DNA of 64,000 nucleotides from Nautilus pompilius (taxonomy: Eukaryota > Mollusca > Cephalopoda > Nautilida > Nautilidae), in the NCBI GenBank assembly GCA_018389105.1, contig JACATO010000611.1, forward strand, positions 1-64,000, read 5' to 3'. A program made the translations under genes and the position numbers. This document shows positions 14,832 to 25,439 of this stretch, in pieces. The notes beneath the pieces were generated by a model that was given only the letters and a program-made list of their open reading frames with translations, was not told the DNA's origin and did not search any database. Each line of letters starts with the position of its first letter. Within the stretch, counting starts at the first letter, position 1.

Positions 14832-15378
14832 CTGATGAGTTACTGTAATGCTGTTGTGGTAAGGGTAAACTCCCTGGACCTTTAATCAACCATGGTACAT
14901 ATTCATAATGTATATCAACGTTTGGCACGAGGTTTGAAGAGGATGACATAAGACAAAAAAAAATTTGAGAAACCTGGGTTTATATAAAAGGCAGCTGATA
15001 CCAACCAAGATATAAGAGCAATGGCGTTAATGCATAAAAAGATATGTTCTTAAAATATTTTAGATTACTATAATGCTTATCTGTTTAGTCAGATACCTTT
15101 GCTATTTATCCTATTCTTCAACATGGGAAATAAATTCCATTAATAAACATTATCTTTAACAAATTAGCAAAATATTTCGGTTTATGGCATTAATTATTAG
15201 GGAACGCAAAAAAAACAATTACAAGTGCATCACTTGCTGTGATTATTAGTTTTACCATCAGAAATAATATATTTCATACAGGTTTTAAAAACCTGAGGAA
15301 TTTCACAATAAAACGATTCATAGCACCATTGTAAACTTCTCGTCCTTTTTTCATGTTAAGTCTAATGAAAAAGGATTA
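14832..15378. repeat. Truncated terminal unit and right boundary of the array
   Basis: The last unit follows the consensus to about 15330 (ttcatagcaccatt). There gtaaacttctcgtcc interrupts it, and a short stretch resembling the unit (tttttcatgttaagtctaa, ggattag) continues to about 15378 before unique sequence begins. The boundary looks like a small insertion or patchy divergence, not a clean unit end. Confidence 0.7.
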
Positions 15379-16868
15379 GTAAAACCTTCAGATTTAGCCC
15401 CATTTTCTGTAGTTCAGATAGTTGTTGCAGCTTCATTGCATCACATTTCAAAACAAGTTCATAAGTTAAACACGCACTCACTCATACTAAACACAAATGT
15501 AAGGACTCTACAATACCACTACAATTACTGGTAGTAATGATGATCATTAAAAATAAAAATTTCAGTTTCAAATACACAATTTGATTATTTTTCTAAGCTG
15601 ATATTAATATAATTTAATTTCCTTTAGGTTTCAACAATTTAAGTCTAATTCATTATACTTAATTTCTTCTGTTTACATTGTACACCACAATAATAAAATT
15701 CTGCATTGTAAATTCCCTCTCAGTTCAGTTTCATTAAGTTAAATGCAGTTAATTATTCATATAAGTCAAAGATTACAAGATGTTAATACCACCTACACAT
15801 TTTACAATTAGTCCTGCATGTACATCATCTTGTATCTGTATACGATTAGTAAATCTGTGTAGAATAACAGATAACAATAGAAATTCTAGTGAGGTTTTCA
15901 GCTACAGTGTCTGTAGATGACAAATTATTGCGTAAACCCCCAACAATCAGACTCAGATGCAGTATTATTATTTTATTTTGTTTACATGTGCGTACTATGA
16001 ATTACTCTGCATAATATACAAAACATCATCAGCCTTTGAGCTACAACAGATTTGGGGTACATAGATTTTGAATTATTCTGTTTAGTATAGAAAAATAGGT
16101 GGACTAAGTGCTTAGAATCAGAGTATTACAAAAAAAAGCTCTTTTAAATAAGCTGGCCAACTACATACACCATACACTCATTTTGCTAACAGAACTCCTC
16201 CAAAAAACTCACTAAACTTACCAGAACAGATTCTTAAGAGAGCATCACTGATTTTCAACATTCTTAACCCTCTGTATACCACCTGGAATCATTTGTAGCT
16301 AACTATCCTTCAGATTTTTAGTACTTAACACAGGTTGATTCATAGAAGCTATGGCAAAAATCTTTTTCATCAATATAGCAACCTACTGTAATGACAAATA
16401 TACATCACTCCAACTTCATGTTTAGCATTACTCATGTGTTAACAGAATATATAGCCCATTCAACACAAATACTAAGTAGTGCATCTAGGCTGAGCAGCCG
16501 AGTTGGTATAAATAAGGCAAAAAGTGATGTACCTTCAGATTTACAGAACTATGATACAGCTTCACAACAATTCCAGAGGAGTCCACTTAAAGCAATGTAC
16601 ATCTCTGGAATCAACATCTCCACACTCGTACCCATGTAGAGAGTTTTCTCCCAATTAACGACAATGTTAAGGCCATTGCTCGACTCACTTTTCAAATACT
16701 ATTCAATAGATGATTGTTGAAGGTATCATAATTAAGTGTCATATCAGTAAATATGGAAATAGTTTTAAATTATGTTACTCTTAATTCCAAAATTCTCTCT
16801 TTTTGTTTCTTCCATTACCATCAATACCTTCTATGCTGGTAATGTTGAATTAAGATTTATTCCTTTAT
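15379..16868. other. Unique AT-rich DNA, no gene recognised
   Basis: No convincing exon, repeat end or RNA gene is seen. An 82-codon open frame on the plus strand at 16391-16639 has no recognisable motif and no clear splice context; I leave it uncalled. Confidence 0.5.
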
Positions 16869-16869
16869 A

Positions 16870-17025
16870 CCCGAGGTGGGGAACCTGTTTCCTATCAAGG
16901 GCCATTTGGATATGTATAACATCATTTGCGGGCCGTACAAATTATCAACCGGCTTTTTCTGGTCGAACCTTTAACTCACCCTAATGCGGTGGCTGGAACT
17001 GCTTCTCTTCCGTGTGATGTCAGCT
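16870..17025 (+). mobile_element. hAT-type terminal fragment or MITE
   Basis: The stretch starting ggtggggaacctgtttcc, then aagggccatttggatat and gcgggccgtacaaa, has the wording typical of the ends of non-autonomous hAT elements in animals (CAG-GGGTGGGGAACC type ends followed by GGGCC-rich blocks). The first bases of the usual CAGGGG end are degraded, and I see neither the opposite end nor an 8-bp target duplication. Family assignment rests on remembered similarity of element ends. Confidence 0.45.
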
Positions 17026-17759
17026 GGTTGTGATTTTATTAAAAATACAACCAACCAGAAAATGGAAATAAGAATCTTACCCGTTTCTTTACTCCACAGC
17101 ACGATTCCCAATTCCTACAAATAACAATTAGTAAGGAATTAATTTTTAAAACAACAGCAGTAAACAAAAACATCAATAACCAGTAGAATATTTTAAAATT
17201 TGGGTGGAAAGGAGACAAAGGGCAAAGGTCATTCATTGTAACAGAACTGGTTAATGAGAAGTGTGGTCTATATAAAGCAGTTTCATGCCCAGTGCAATAA
17301 AGTGTGGAGATTTAGGGGTTTCTTCACATTTTTTAAGGGTTGCTCTCTTTTTCCTTCCAAGCTACAAAACTCTTGGCAATTCTATGAAAGCATCTGTGAC
17401 CCTCTTGGCTGGTTGTGCTTAACAGCTAAGCGAATTAAGATCTATTTAGGCAGAATCATTGCTAGTTATCTGATACCTTTAAATGTACCCAGCCTCTGTT
17501 TCCCTAAAGTACACGTGTAGTGGGTGTGTGTACCCCACAGGACTGGGATGCGACAGGTAAGACAAGGACGGCCAACCCGAGCTGACAGCTGCTCCAGACA
17601 TCACAGTTATCATCCAACTTCGGGAAGATGCAGCAAATTCCTTTCTAACTCATTAAGCAGAAATTTATGAGGTTTTGGGCAAAAAACTTTTTCTTCAGAA
17701 AATAAATGAATAATAAAAAAATAATAAAGAAGACGATTTACAAAAGGAAAATATATCCA

Positions 17760-18370
17760 GGGTCTTTGGCGCCACCGAGATCCGACCGACCGACCGCCGC
17801 CAAAATGGCGGATTAGGGGAGAGACGGGGGGGGGACTGTGAGGGTCGACAGGGACTCGGTCTCCGGTTGGGTTTGTTTAATATCTTAAATTAGCTCCTAT
17901 TCTCTGATAACCAAACAAACAAACAAACTATGGACGTTCGGAAAGCTTGGGAACCGTCCTATCTGATTACACAAAGATAACACCACCACCAGCCGTCCGT
18001 CATCCCAGTTAACCCTGTCACCACCACCGGACAGAGACGAGTTGTCCGACTAAAGCCGTCAGAACGCCGCAGTAACTCCAGACCAGTTCAGTGCCTGTAT
18101 CACGGATGTGCGAAGAGAGCGACACCTGTCGGCCGACCGCTTTCTGGACACCGAACGTCGGCGAGCGGGAAGCACGTGCAGCGACAGACACAACGGACTA
18201 ATGGGAAGGGTGTCCGTTGATATCAGGAGGCCATTAAACCCTGACCTTTACTGACGCATGCGCAAAAGTAAAAACTTTTTCGCACAGTTCTACGCAAACT
18301 TTTGTCGGTGCACCAGACGGGGTCCGTCGGATGGTTGGGGGGGGTCCGTTAGATCGAGGTATCACTGTAT
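17760..18370. promoter_or_regulatory. GC-rich block with YY1-like and NRF1-like motifs
   Basis: This ~600 bp stands out as GC- and CpG-rich in an AT-rich window. It holds gccgccaaaatggcgg at 17796-17811, a near-palindromic YY1-type core promoter motif, gacgcatgcgcaaa at 18253-18266, an NRF1-type motif, and an E-box acgtg near 18175. These are usual in CpG-island promoters. No first exon can be tied to it with confidence; the catalase exons begin 2.5 kb downstream on the same strand. The right margin looks like a transposon end (separate entry), so the block could instead be the GC-rich interior of an old DNA transposon. Confidence 0.35.
18342..18370 (-). mobile_element. Possible pogo/Tigger-type terminal repeat
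   Basis: Read on the minus strand, the stretch begins cagtgatacctcgatctaac followed by ggacc and a C run. CAGT...CTCGATNTAACGGAC is the style of terminal inverted repeat seen in pogo/Tigger elements, and it is bordered by ta. The opposite end was not found in the 600 bp upstream, so this is a solo or decayed end. Confidence 0.35.
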
Positions 18371-18374
18371 AATT

Positions 18375-19059
18375 TTCCACCCCTACAGACAAACAATCAA
18401 TCAAATACTTTCCAAATTATTGTTATTATATTTATTGGAGACTCCCCTTAAATCGATTCCTTTTCCATCAGAGATATGTCGCCCGGTCAGGGGTAAGGAC
18501 AAGGCCAGGGATAACTGCTAACAACGTGAGGATAGGGTTCTTTATACAGATAAATTTTAAATCGTAATAATTAAATTGATATGAAGAAATCACAAATTAA
18601 AGGCACCAGGTCTCTCTCGTTTTGATAAATAAAATTTGCTTCTCCACTAAGAAAAAAGTCAACCTGTCCTCCATCTTTACTGACAGAGCTGAATAGCTGC
18701 AGAGAACCGACTGTTGTAAGGACCCCAGACAGCTGAGGTAATTAGATGTGTGGGCAAATTATAACAGAAGTTGGGGGCCGTGGTGGACTCCACTTATATC
18801 AAAATTTGTACAAATTAAAGTGAAGTAAAATTGTTCTTTTTCACCCTTTAAAAAATAAATTAATAACAATAATAATAATATAGTAAACTACCTATATGAA
18901 TAAAATAAAATGCTGTAACACCCACTTCTGAAATTGTTTTAAAAAGTGTCATCTGATAATAATTTGGCCACCTGTTATCTTTTTGTGGAAAACAGTAAAT
19001 AAAGCTAAGCGACAGAGTGGAATTCTTTATGCTGATACTCAGCCAAGCTACTTCCCACA
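18375..19059. other. Intergenic DNA, nothing recognised
   Basis: Mixed AT-rich sequence with a short (AAT)n stretch near 18865. No splice-bounded coding exon or repeat end was recognised. Confidence 0.4.
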
Positions 19060-19450
19060 GCAAAAGAATCCTTTACCCTGTTTACCTGTGAATTAGGAAA
19101 ATTTTGTATCAACATCTGGTCCCAGTTCCCCTCCATTGAGAGGGAGCTTTCTTTAATTCCATCAAGCTACCAGGACATGGTTGCTTTGCTTCCAAATGCT
19201 GCCACAGATCTCAACTGGATTTATGTCATGATTTTGGGATACCCAGGGAAAAAGCTGATTGTCTTGAGTTCTCTTCCAAACTGGTCATATGAGGCATGTA
19301 TGCCTTGTTCATACAAAAGGTAGATGTATCTTTAAAATAGCAGCATACCTGGCAGAATTGTGATGTCCTTTGACGAACACCAGTTCTGTTTTTATACCGT
19401 GAAAGATTGGACCCCATACCATAATAGTCCTGTCTTCTTATTTCACCTTT
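19060..19450 (-). pseudogene. Tc1-like transposase relic
   Basis: Conceptual translation of the minus strand gives pieces of a Tc1/mariner DDE transposase in shifting frames. The piece TIMVWGPIFHGIKTELVFVK matches the conserved SVMVWG...LVFV block, and further on FPWVSQNHDINPVEICGSIW matches the LxWPAQSPDLNPIENLW block that precedes the third catalytic acid. The catalytic Asp-containing block between them is not intact, and stop codons and frame changes separate the pieces. Only the C-terminal half of a ~340-residue transposase remains. The element is long dead; no terminal repeats were located. Confidence 0.75.
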
Positions 19451-19499
19451 TCTCCATGAGTTAAGAATGCATATTTGTGTAAACACAGAACATTTAAAT

Positions 19500-20870
19500 C
19501 TGTGAAGCTTAATAGGTTTTCTTACTTTTCACCGTGTTGCAATTTAAATGAACTCCTAATTTTATTAGGATTCCACTGGGCAGAGTTCAGTATGTGGAAA
19601 TGTCATTAATTGATTACGTAAATCTTCTAGGGTTGACAAGGGAATTTTTTGAAGTAATATTCCTTAGCTTTTAGATATATGTACTGTATTTATGAGCAGT
19701 TATTTAGCTTAGTGGAGAAATTATAGAATCTGGGACTAGGTCTGTTGTATTTCCTAGTCCACCTCCATTATTTTTATATAGAGTTAATGAATTTTTAGCA
19801 CTGGTAGATAGATATATGTAATCCAACAAGAAATCACCTCAATCCAGAAAGTGGTAAAAAGTTGATGTTTCTGCATTATAATTTAAGAGCTTTTGTGAAA
19901 AGTATAGCCTAACATTTAAATTTAGACATTAATAATTGTTTATAATTTCAAATGTGTCTTTGTAGACCAGTATTACTTACAGAACTTTGGCTTTCACAAA
20001 GCCATTCCAAATCCAGATTAATACATAACTATGTTGATCAGATTAACACAGAAATCTTTAAGCTTTTGTTTTCAGTTAGAACATCCTTTATATTTTTCAC
20101 AGCCTCTAGATAGAAAATTCAACAGGTTTATGAAACTTCAGTTTGTAGAAAATTATGGGTTTTTTTTCACCTAGTTATGTATTAATTGTAATTTGAATGT
20201 ACCTATATTGATCAGTTAACATCTGAAAATTTCATTTTGCTCTTTGAAACACTTTTTTCTTTTTTATTGATAAGCTTAAGTTTCATGAATATGTTTGATT
20301 TTTGAATTGCATTTTTAGACCAGTATTACTTTTTTTGTTTTGGCTTCCTCCTATTTGTGTGTAAGCATATTGATCCTCAATTTGGAGGAGAAGAGGGAAC
20401 TGAATGGGTGATTTACTTGCCCTTAAAAATGAATTTGCCCTAAAATGTGTGTGGAAGAGAGCTAGTGATTGAATGAATGGCTAAGGGATTTACCATCTTG
20501 GCCCCACCTCTCCCCTCTTCATTTTCAAGCCAGACTGATGTCTCTGCTTTTGTGCTAATCTCGATAAATTGATTTCTTGACAAAACCAGGTGTAATATGG
20601 AAAATAGTACACTGAGCATTTTGGATAGTTGTTTTTTTGTTTGTCATTAGTAAGTTTCCCAGTGAAATTGAATAATTAATAGTGGTAATACATGTTGAAA
20701 CAGCATGAACTTATATTTTCTCTTTAATCAGTTTGAATGAACTTCCACTATGTACTTGTAATCAGTAAATAGTTTAAGGTTAAAATTTGTCTACATGTAA
20801 CTTTAAAAGAGAGTTTTTATAAAATCTGTCTCCTTGAAATCTGGTAACTACTCAAATGTGGTTATATTTC
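19500..20870. other. AT-rich DNA between Tc1 relic and catalase exons
   Basis: No exon was found that would encode the expected upstream part of catalase, including the heme-pocket histidine region. Contains two similar phrases (gaccagtattacttac near 19967 and gaccagtattactttt near 20318), suggesting a small diverged duplication. Confidence 0.4.
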
Positions 20871-20877
20871 TTGTTAG

Positions 20878-21008
20878 GAGGAGAAATTGGCTCTGCTGAC
20901 ACAGCACGTTACCCTAGAGGACTTGCACTGAAGTTCTACACAGAGATGGGAAACTGGGACCTGGTTGGAAACAACACACCTATTTTCTTCATTAGGGATC
21001 CCTTGCTG
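20878..21008 (+). pseudogene. Catalase exon (fragment 1 of 3)
   Basis: The exon is bounded by ttgttag at the 5' side and ctg|gtaagt at the 3' side. It encodes the highly conserved catalase stretch with [40 protein letters not shown]. In typical animal catalases this corresponds to roughly residues 117-160 of ~525, and includes the NNTPIFF asparagine of the distal heme pocket. Substitutions at normally fixed sites are visible: RYPRG for RDPRG and YTEMGNWD for YTEEGNWD or YTEDGNWD. No exon for the N-terminal part, including the catalytic histidine, was found upstream. With the frameshift in the next exon I read the locus as a decayed partial copy, though a divergent paralogue with assembly errors is possible. 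Confidence 0.85.
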
Positions 21009-21296
21009 GTAAGTTGTTGGTTTCTCATTTCAAACTGACCTGCTGACTAATTATTAAGACTTGTAGGCAGATTTTTTTTTAATTTACTGGATTTGCATAT
21101 ATGTATATTTTATGAAATTATTTAATACAGGTACAGAAATGTAAGAACATGTTAGTTCTAGTTTCTTAGTTCCCCTTGTTTTAAAAATATCTTGAATGCG
21201 GCACCTCTTCAGTTTATTCAGTTAATTTTCCAGTATTAATGTGTACTAAAAGTAATCTACATACAAAATGGCATAAAATTTGCTACTGTTTTTCAG

Positions 21297-21345
21297 TTTC
21301 CAAGTTTTATTCATACACAGAAGAAATCTAAAGACCCATCTGAAA
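21297..21345 (+). pseudogene. Catalase exon (fragment 2 of 3), 2-nt deletion
   Basis: Follows gtttttcag and ends at gaaa|gtaagt. It starts FPSFIHTQK, the expected continuation of the previous exon. The family then reads R/K-N-P-x-THLK. Here only 7 nt lie between the FIHTQK codons and the codons for KTHLK, where 9 are expected, so THLK is in a different frame. The exon is 49 nt instead of 51. This is direct sequence evidence for a disabling frameshift unless the consensus base calls are wrong. Confidence 0.8.
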
Positions 21346-21999
21346 GTAAGTTGTCTATTACTGACAGCTACAGAGGTGGTTTTAAAGGAGTACATGGCAA
21401 AATTTGGCTCCATTAAACTCTGTCTCTCCCTCTCACACGCATGTAGACAGACAGAGTGAAAATGTAAAATTGTGGTTGATTAAGTATATCATTCTGTTCC
21501 ATAAAGGGAAATTGTATGATACTCTTTCTCATTTTAAGGATAATGGGAATCTGCTGATCAACTCTTCATCTCCTCTATAACTAGTTTTCCAATGACTTAT
21601 ATCGTTAACTTCAAGCAGTAAATTTAGAAAAATGTTTAATATCTACAGACATTTTCTTAGCTCTTGTCAAGAAAACAAAACTGCTCAGTGCTGAGTGGCA
21701 TTTAGTTGTGCTGGCCATTGAGTTCTCGTGCCAATACCTTTTCTACTCTCTCTCTCCAGAAGTGTCCAAAATTCTGGATTACACTTTCTGAAGAATTGAT
21801 AGATATGTCAATATTCAGTCAATTAGTTCCTTACATGGTCTAGATAATTTATTGTTGGTAGTAATGGTAGTGGCATACATTAACATCTGAATGTCCTTTT
21901 AGGAGGGTATCTTTTTCTGGGTAATCTTTTAGACAATAATCTTAACCTTCATTTAACTAACTTCTCAAAAAACAGACTGGGTGAGAATCAACAAAACAG

Positions 22000-22187
22000 T
22001 GATACACATCATCATCATGTTTAGGGACTTCATCACTCTTCGTCCTGAGACCACCCACCACTTGTCTTTCCTGTTCACAGACAGGGGCACCCCGGTTGGG
22101 TACCAGCACATGGATGGTTATGGAAGTCACGCGTATAAAATGGTCAATAATAAAGGAGAAGCCGTTCACTGTAACTTCCATTTCAAG
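22000..22187 (+). pseudogene. Catalase exon (fragment 3 of 3)
   Basis: Encodes [37 protein letters not shown] and [13 protein letters not shown], ending at aag|gtgagt. This aligns to the DxxSLRPE...DRGxPxGxRxMxGYGSHTFK...GEAVxxKFHxK block of catalase. Departures at conserved sites include W to R in front of [15 protein letters not shown] for RHMNGYG, and AYK for TFK or TYK. The 5' edge is unclear: the usual D-P-D-M is replaced by a cat-rich run (catcatcatcatg), and the acceptor could be at about 21999. The next expected exon was not found on the plus strand downstream, so only the central ~100 residues are represented. Confidence 0.82.
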
Positions 22188-22189
22188 GT

Positions 22190-25100
22190 GAGTGCTCTCC
22201 GAATACATAGCACCCTTACATGGATGGGATTTCAAAATCTAAAATCTATTTCTCAACAGTATCTTGTTAATATTAGGGGGGGCCCAAATAAGGAAAGCTG
22301 TCAAACATATCTACACTAGTTGTGGTGTAGTTAGAAACTTGGTTGGACTGACTGAGCCTTCACTGATGGTATGTGCTGAAAAAGAAAAGTATAAAACAGG
22401 GGAAAGAAAAAATGACTGCTGAAATTGGATAGTTTATTATGCATTTCTGATGTCTTAAAATGGTGAGTATTGTATTCTTTTTTCTTTTATCACTGTAAAA
22501 TCATAGGCAAAATTTTAGTTTTAAGTTGACCTGTTTGTATTTAGTTTTGAGCATCTTTGTCAATTATAGTACATCCAGAGTTCAATTACAAAGGGGTAGA
22601 TTGTCTTTTGACTTGATTTTGTACTGACCAACATTGTATAAATCCTGGCTAGCCCATCATCTACTGAATCTGTCAAATGAAGCTGACCATTTGTAAAACT
22701 TATTTTAAAATGCATAGAATATATTTATACATAATCCCAATGTTGTATTTAAGATAATGACATAAGAAATGAGAATGGTTTTGCCTTGAATTTTATTCAT
22801 ATAGGTATAATTTATTTTCAACTGTTTTAGTAGCGGATAGAGATGTAAAAGAAAATTTCTTTGCCAGTATCATGATCTTTCGCAATACGTACATCCATGT
22901 ATCAGACTTTCGCCATAGTGAAAATGAATTATGACCGCAAAATTTTCAATAGAAAACATACAATTTCCATGATGGAAATTTGCATATCAAAATCTCATAA
23001 TTATACATTTTTGGGGGGGAATTAAAAATATAGTACATACTGTATTTGTACTGTACGGTTTGCTGTAGTGCATCTCATACTGTGCAATAGGGTGTAAATA
23101 TTTTTGAAATTAGATCTGCATTTTCAGCAAAAGGGGGCATTGCTTGAAAAAATTTGTCCTCCTGACAATATATATGTATGCCAGCAGCCATTAAAATACC
23201 ATATGTTATTAATTTATTACTAGATATAGTTACATTTATATTAACATGAGACTTAAGAAATGTAAGACTTGGATCAACTGAACTTCCTTTTTTTTTTTTG
23301 TCAAACATCTTTTTCTTTTTGAGCCTTGGTTACAGAGCCATCAGTTTCTGTCTGTACTGTAAGGAATATTCAGGAACCAATACCAATGTCAATGCTAGTT
23401 TAGCAGGATTTCATTTGAATGTCCACACTGTAAGGAAGATCATTTTCCAATAAGTGAAAACTAATGCAATTAGTTTATAATTTATAAATGAAACCGATGA
23501 TGACTAAGATTGTGCTATCTTAATAAAATGGGTATTACATCACTTAAGATAGTTGAATTAATATTTAAGAGAAAACTGATCCTTACCTACACATGTGGGG
23601 AAGACTTCTGTGGGTTTCCACACTTGATCTTTTCCACATGTATACTTTTCTGCTGGTGCTGAGTAAAACTGAAATATTTTAACGCATTTAGGCTGGCATC
23701 TTACCCTCCCTTGATATGAGGCTCACAGGTAACATGGCCATTCTTTAGACCAATGGGAAGTTTACATTTTGTGTCTTGTATATAAAGTTTGGTAAAATTT
23801 GAATTTAGTTTATTGATTACAAGGAGGCAGAAAGCCACTGTGACTTATAGGCAAGAGTACCCAAAGAATAGAAAAGGCCATTAATAGGATTCGTAAAATT
23901 ATTAATACTGTTATTGTTTTAACTCCCTCTGGTGGCACTACATTACATTTATGATTGCTTACTTGCTAGCTTTGTGGTGAATGAGAGTGTGAAGTATCTG
24001 TCTTGTGACCAACAAAGTTAACCTGGAATGGTTGAGTGCTTTTAAGCAGTCGTAAAGATGCAAGCTGGTCAAAATTTCCACCACAAACACCTGTAACATC
24101 TATTTTATAATATTCATTTTTTTCCTCGGATACAAGAGAAAACCCAATGATCAGCTGGTGAAGAAGAACAGGTATAAATTTTGCTAGGCAGGTAAAATCA
24201 ACTGAGCTGGTCTAAACAAGGATTCAAATCTCTGCCTTCAACCATTCTACCAGCAGCTACCATGGACCCAATGCGACACACAATGCCTCTATAAATGTCA
24301 TTATTCCGTTAGTAAAATATATATAATGATAGGAAATAGCTAATGTGTAATGATAGCCATAGTATCTGCTGAAAACCAAAAAAAAAAAAAAATGATCTGC
24401 TCACATGCTAAAATCTCATAACCATTTTAAAAACATCTATCAGCCGTCTCCTCTTAAACATTTAAAACTAAACAATTTATGCACTGACAATCAAACTTTC
24501 TTCTGTTTGATAGTTTAGTTAAATAAATACTCCTAGCATTCTATCTGCTTTGTTTGCAAAATGTTGATTAACATTTACCTCTGGGTCTTAAACTACATTT
24601 TCCAGCTTAGTGTCATAAATTTATAAAAGTCGTGTTAATTTTTCTAAGAAACCGTTTTATTGATTTGGCAATAATCCTAGAGGATCTTGGAATAACTGTC
24701 TAGAATGGTTCTTTAATTTCTTGGTGTAGTCACATTTTACCATTTTCTCACTGCACAAGTTAAAGAAACTCTATTAGATTAGTCAGAAGCAGCTTTACAG
24801 CTCTATTTTTTAGTGGTAATATCAAAATTAAATTACCTCCCTTTGTCTGTAACTGCAATTGACTTTTAACAAACGAAAAAAAAATAAAGGTTTAATTACC
24901 TTTTCAAAGTTCAACTTTTCAGTGCTGTATTCTTTTGTGGTCAACATTTTAGTTTCCAACTTCTCACAGTCATTTACTGAATGAATGACTGAAGTATGGT
25001 CAGATCTGTAATTTCTCTGAATTTTGTCCCGAAGATTCCTACATGATACATGAAAATCCTGTAGGAAAAGGAGAGATCTGATTTAACTTCTGAAAAGAGA

Positions 25101-25240
25101 CAGTTTTACTCGCATGAAAATTATCATTACTAAGCATCATACACTACACAAAAAGTGTATTGGGTTTTTTCTTAGTATTACATGGCATACGAGAATAGAT
25201 AGAATTGAAAAGTGTATTGAAATTTTTCTTTGTATTAATC
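22190..25240. other. AT-rich DNA downstream of the catalase remnant
   Basis: No further catalase exon recognised. Contains poly-A/T tracts (23288-23300, 24378-24392). A stretch at about 24190-24260 (actgagctgg, ggattcaaatc) has faint tRNA-like wording but cannot be folded confidently and is left uncalled. Confidence 0.4.
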
Positions 25241-25299
25241 TGCTCAGAGACGGTAACCTTTAAAAAATTCCATTTTAACTTCGAAGGAGATACAATCAA

Positions 25300-25372
25300 A
25301 TGTGTTTACACACATACATACACAATGCACATGTACACACATATACATACATGTATGCATGTGCACTAAAAT
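25300..25372. repeat. Alternating purine-pyrimidine (CA/TA/TG) tract
   Basis: Imperfect acacacata/catacatg repeats over ~70 bp, a simple-sequence tract able in principle to adopt left-handed DNA. Confidence 0.7.
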
Positions 25373-25439
25373 ATTTAAATATAGACCTGTCATGACTTTA
25401 GTTATTCTACACTTTTGAATAAAGTTTATATTTCCATAA

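Larger units (their letters stand above)
1..15330. repeat. Tandem array of a ~1.37 kb unit, about 11.2 copies
   Basis: The same AT-rich unit is repeated head to tail. The landmark ctgatgagtt recurs at 1151, 2522, 3891, 5260, 6628, 7992, 9360, 10725, 12096, 13465 and 14832, giving periods of 1364-1371 bp. Units look nearly identical by eye. Differences are mostly one-base indels in A or T runs, plus a few substitutions shared by subsets of units. Position 1 aligns with about 1347, so the array is already in progress at the left edge and its true length is unknown. Short minus-strand reading frames of 60-72 codons recur in each unit but change start, length and frame with the indels and match no family I know, so I do not call them genes. 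This is best described as a macrosatellite or large-unit satellite; a tandemly amplified non-coding transcription unit remains possible. Confidence 0.97.

Noticed and set aside
1-15330. Array as rDNA, histone or 5S gene cluster
   Set aside because: No rRNA, histone or 5S sequence is recognisable; the unit is AT-rich throughout.
16391-16639. 82-codon plus-strand frame as a gene
   Set aside because: No motif, no splice-site support and length within chance expectation.
24185-24265. tRNA-like stretch as a tRNA gene or SINE
   Set aside because: A T-arm-like box is present but arms do not pair convincingly in either orientation.
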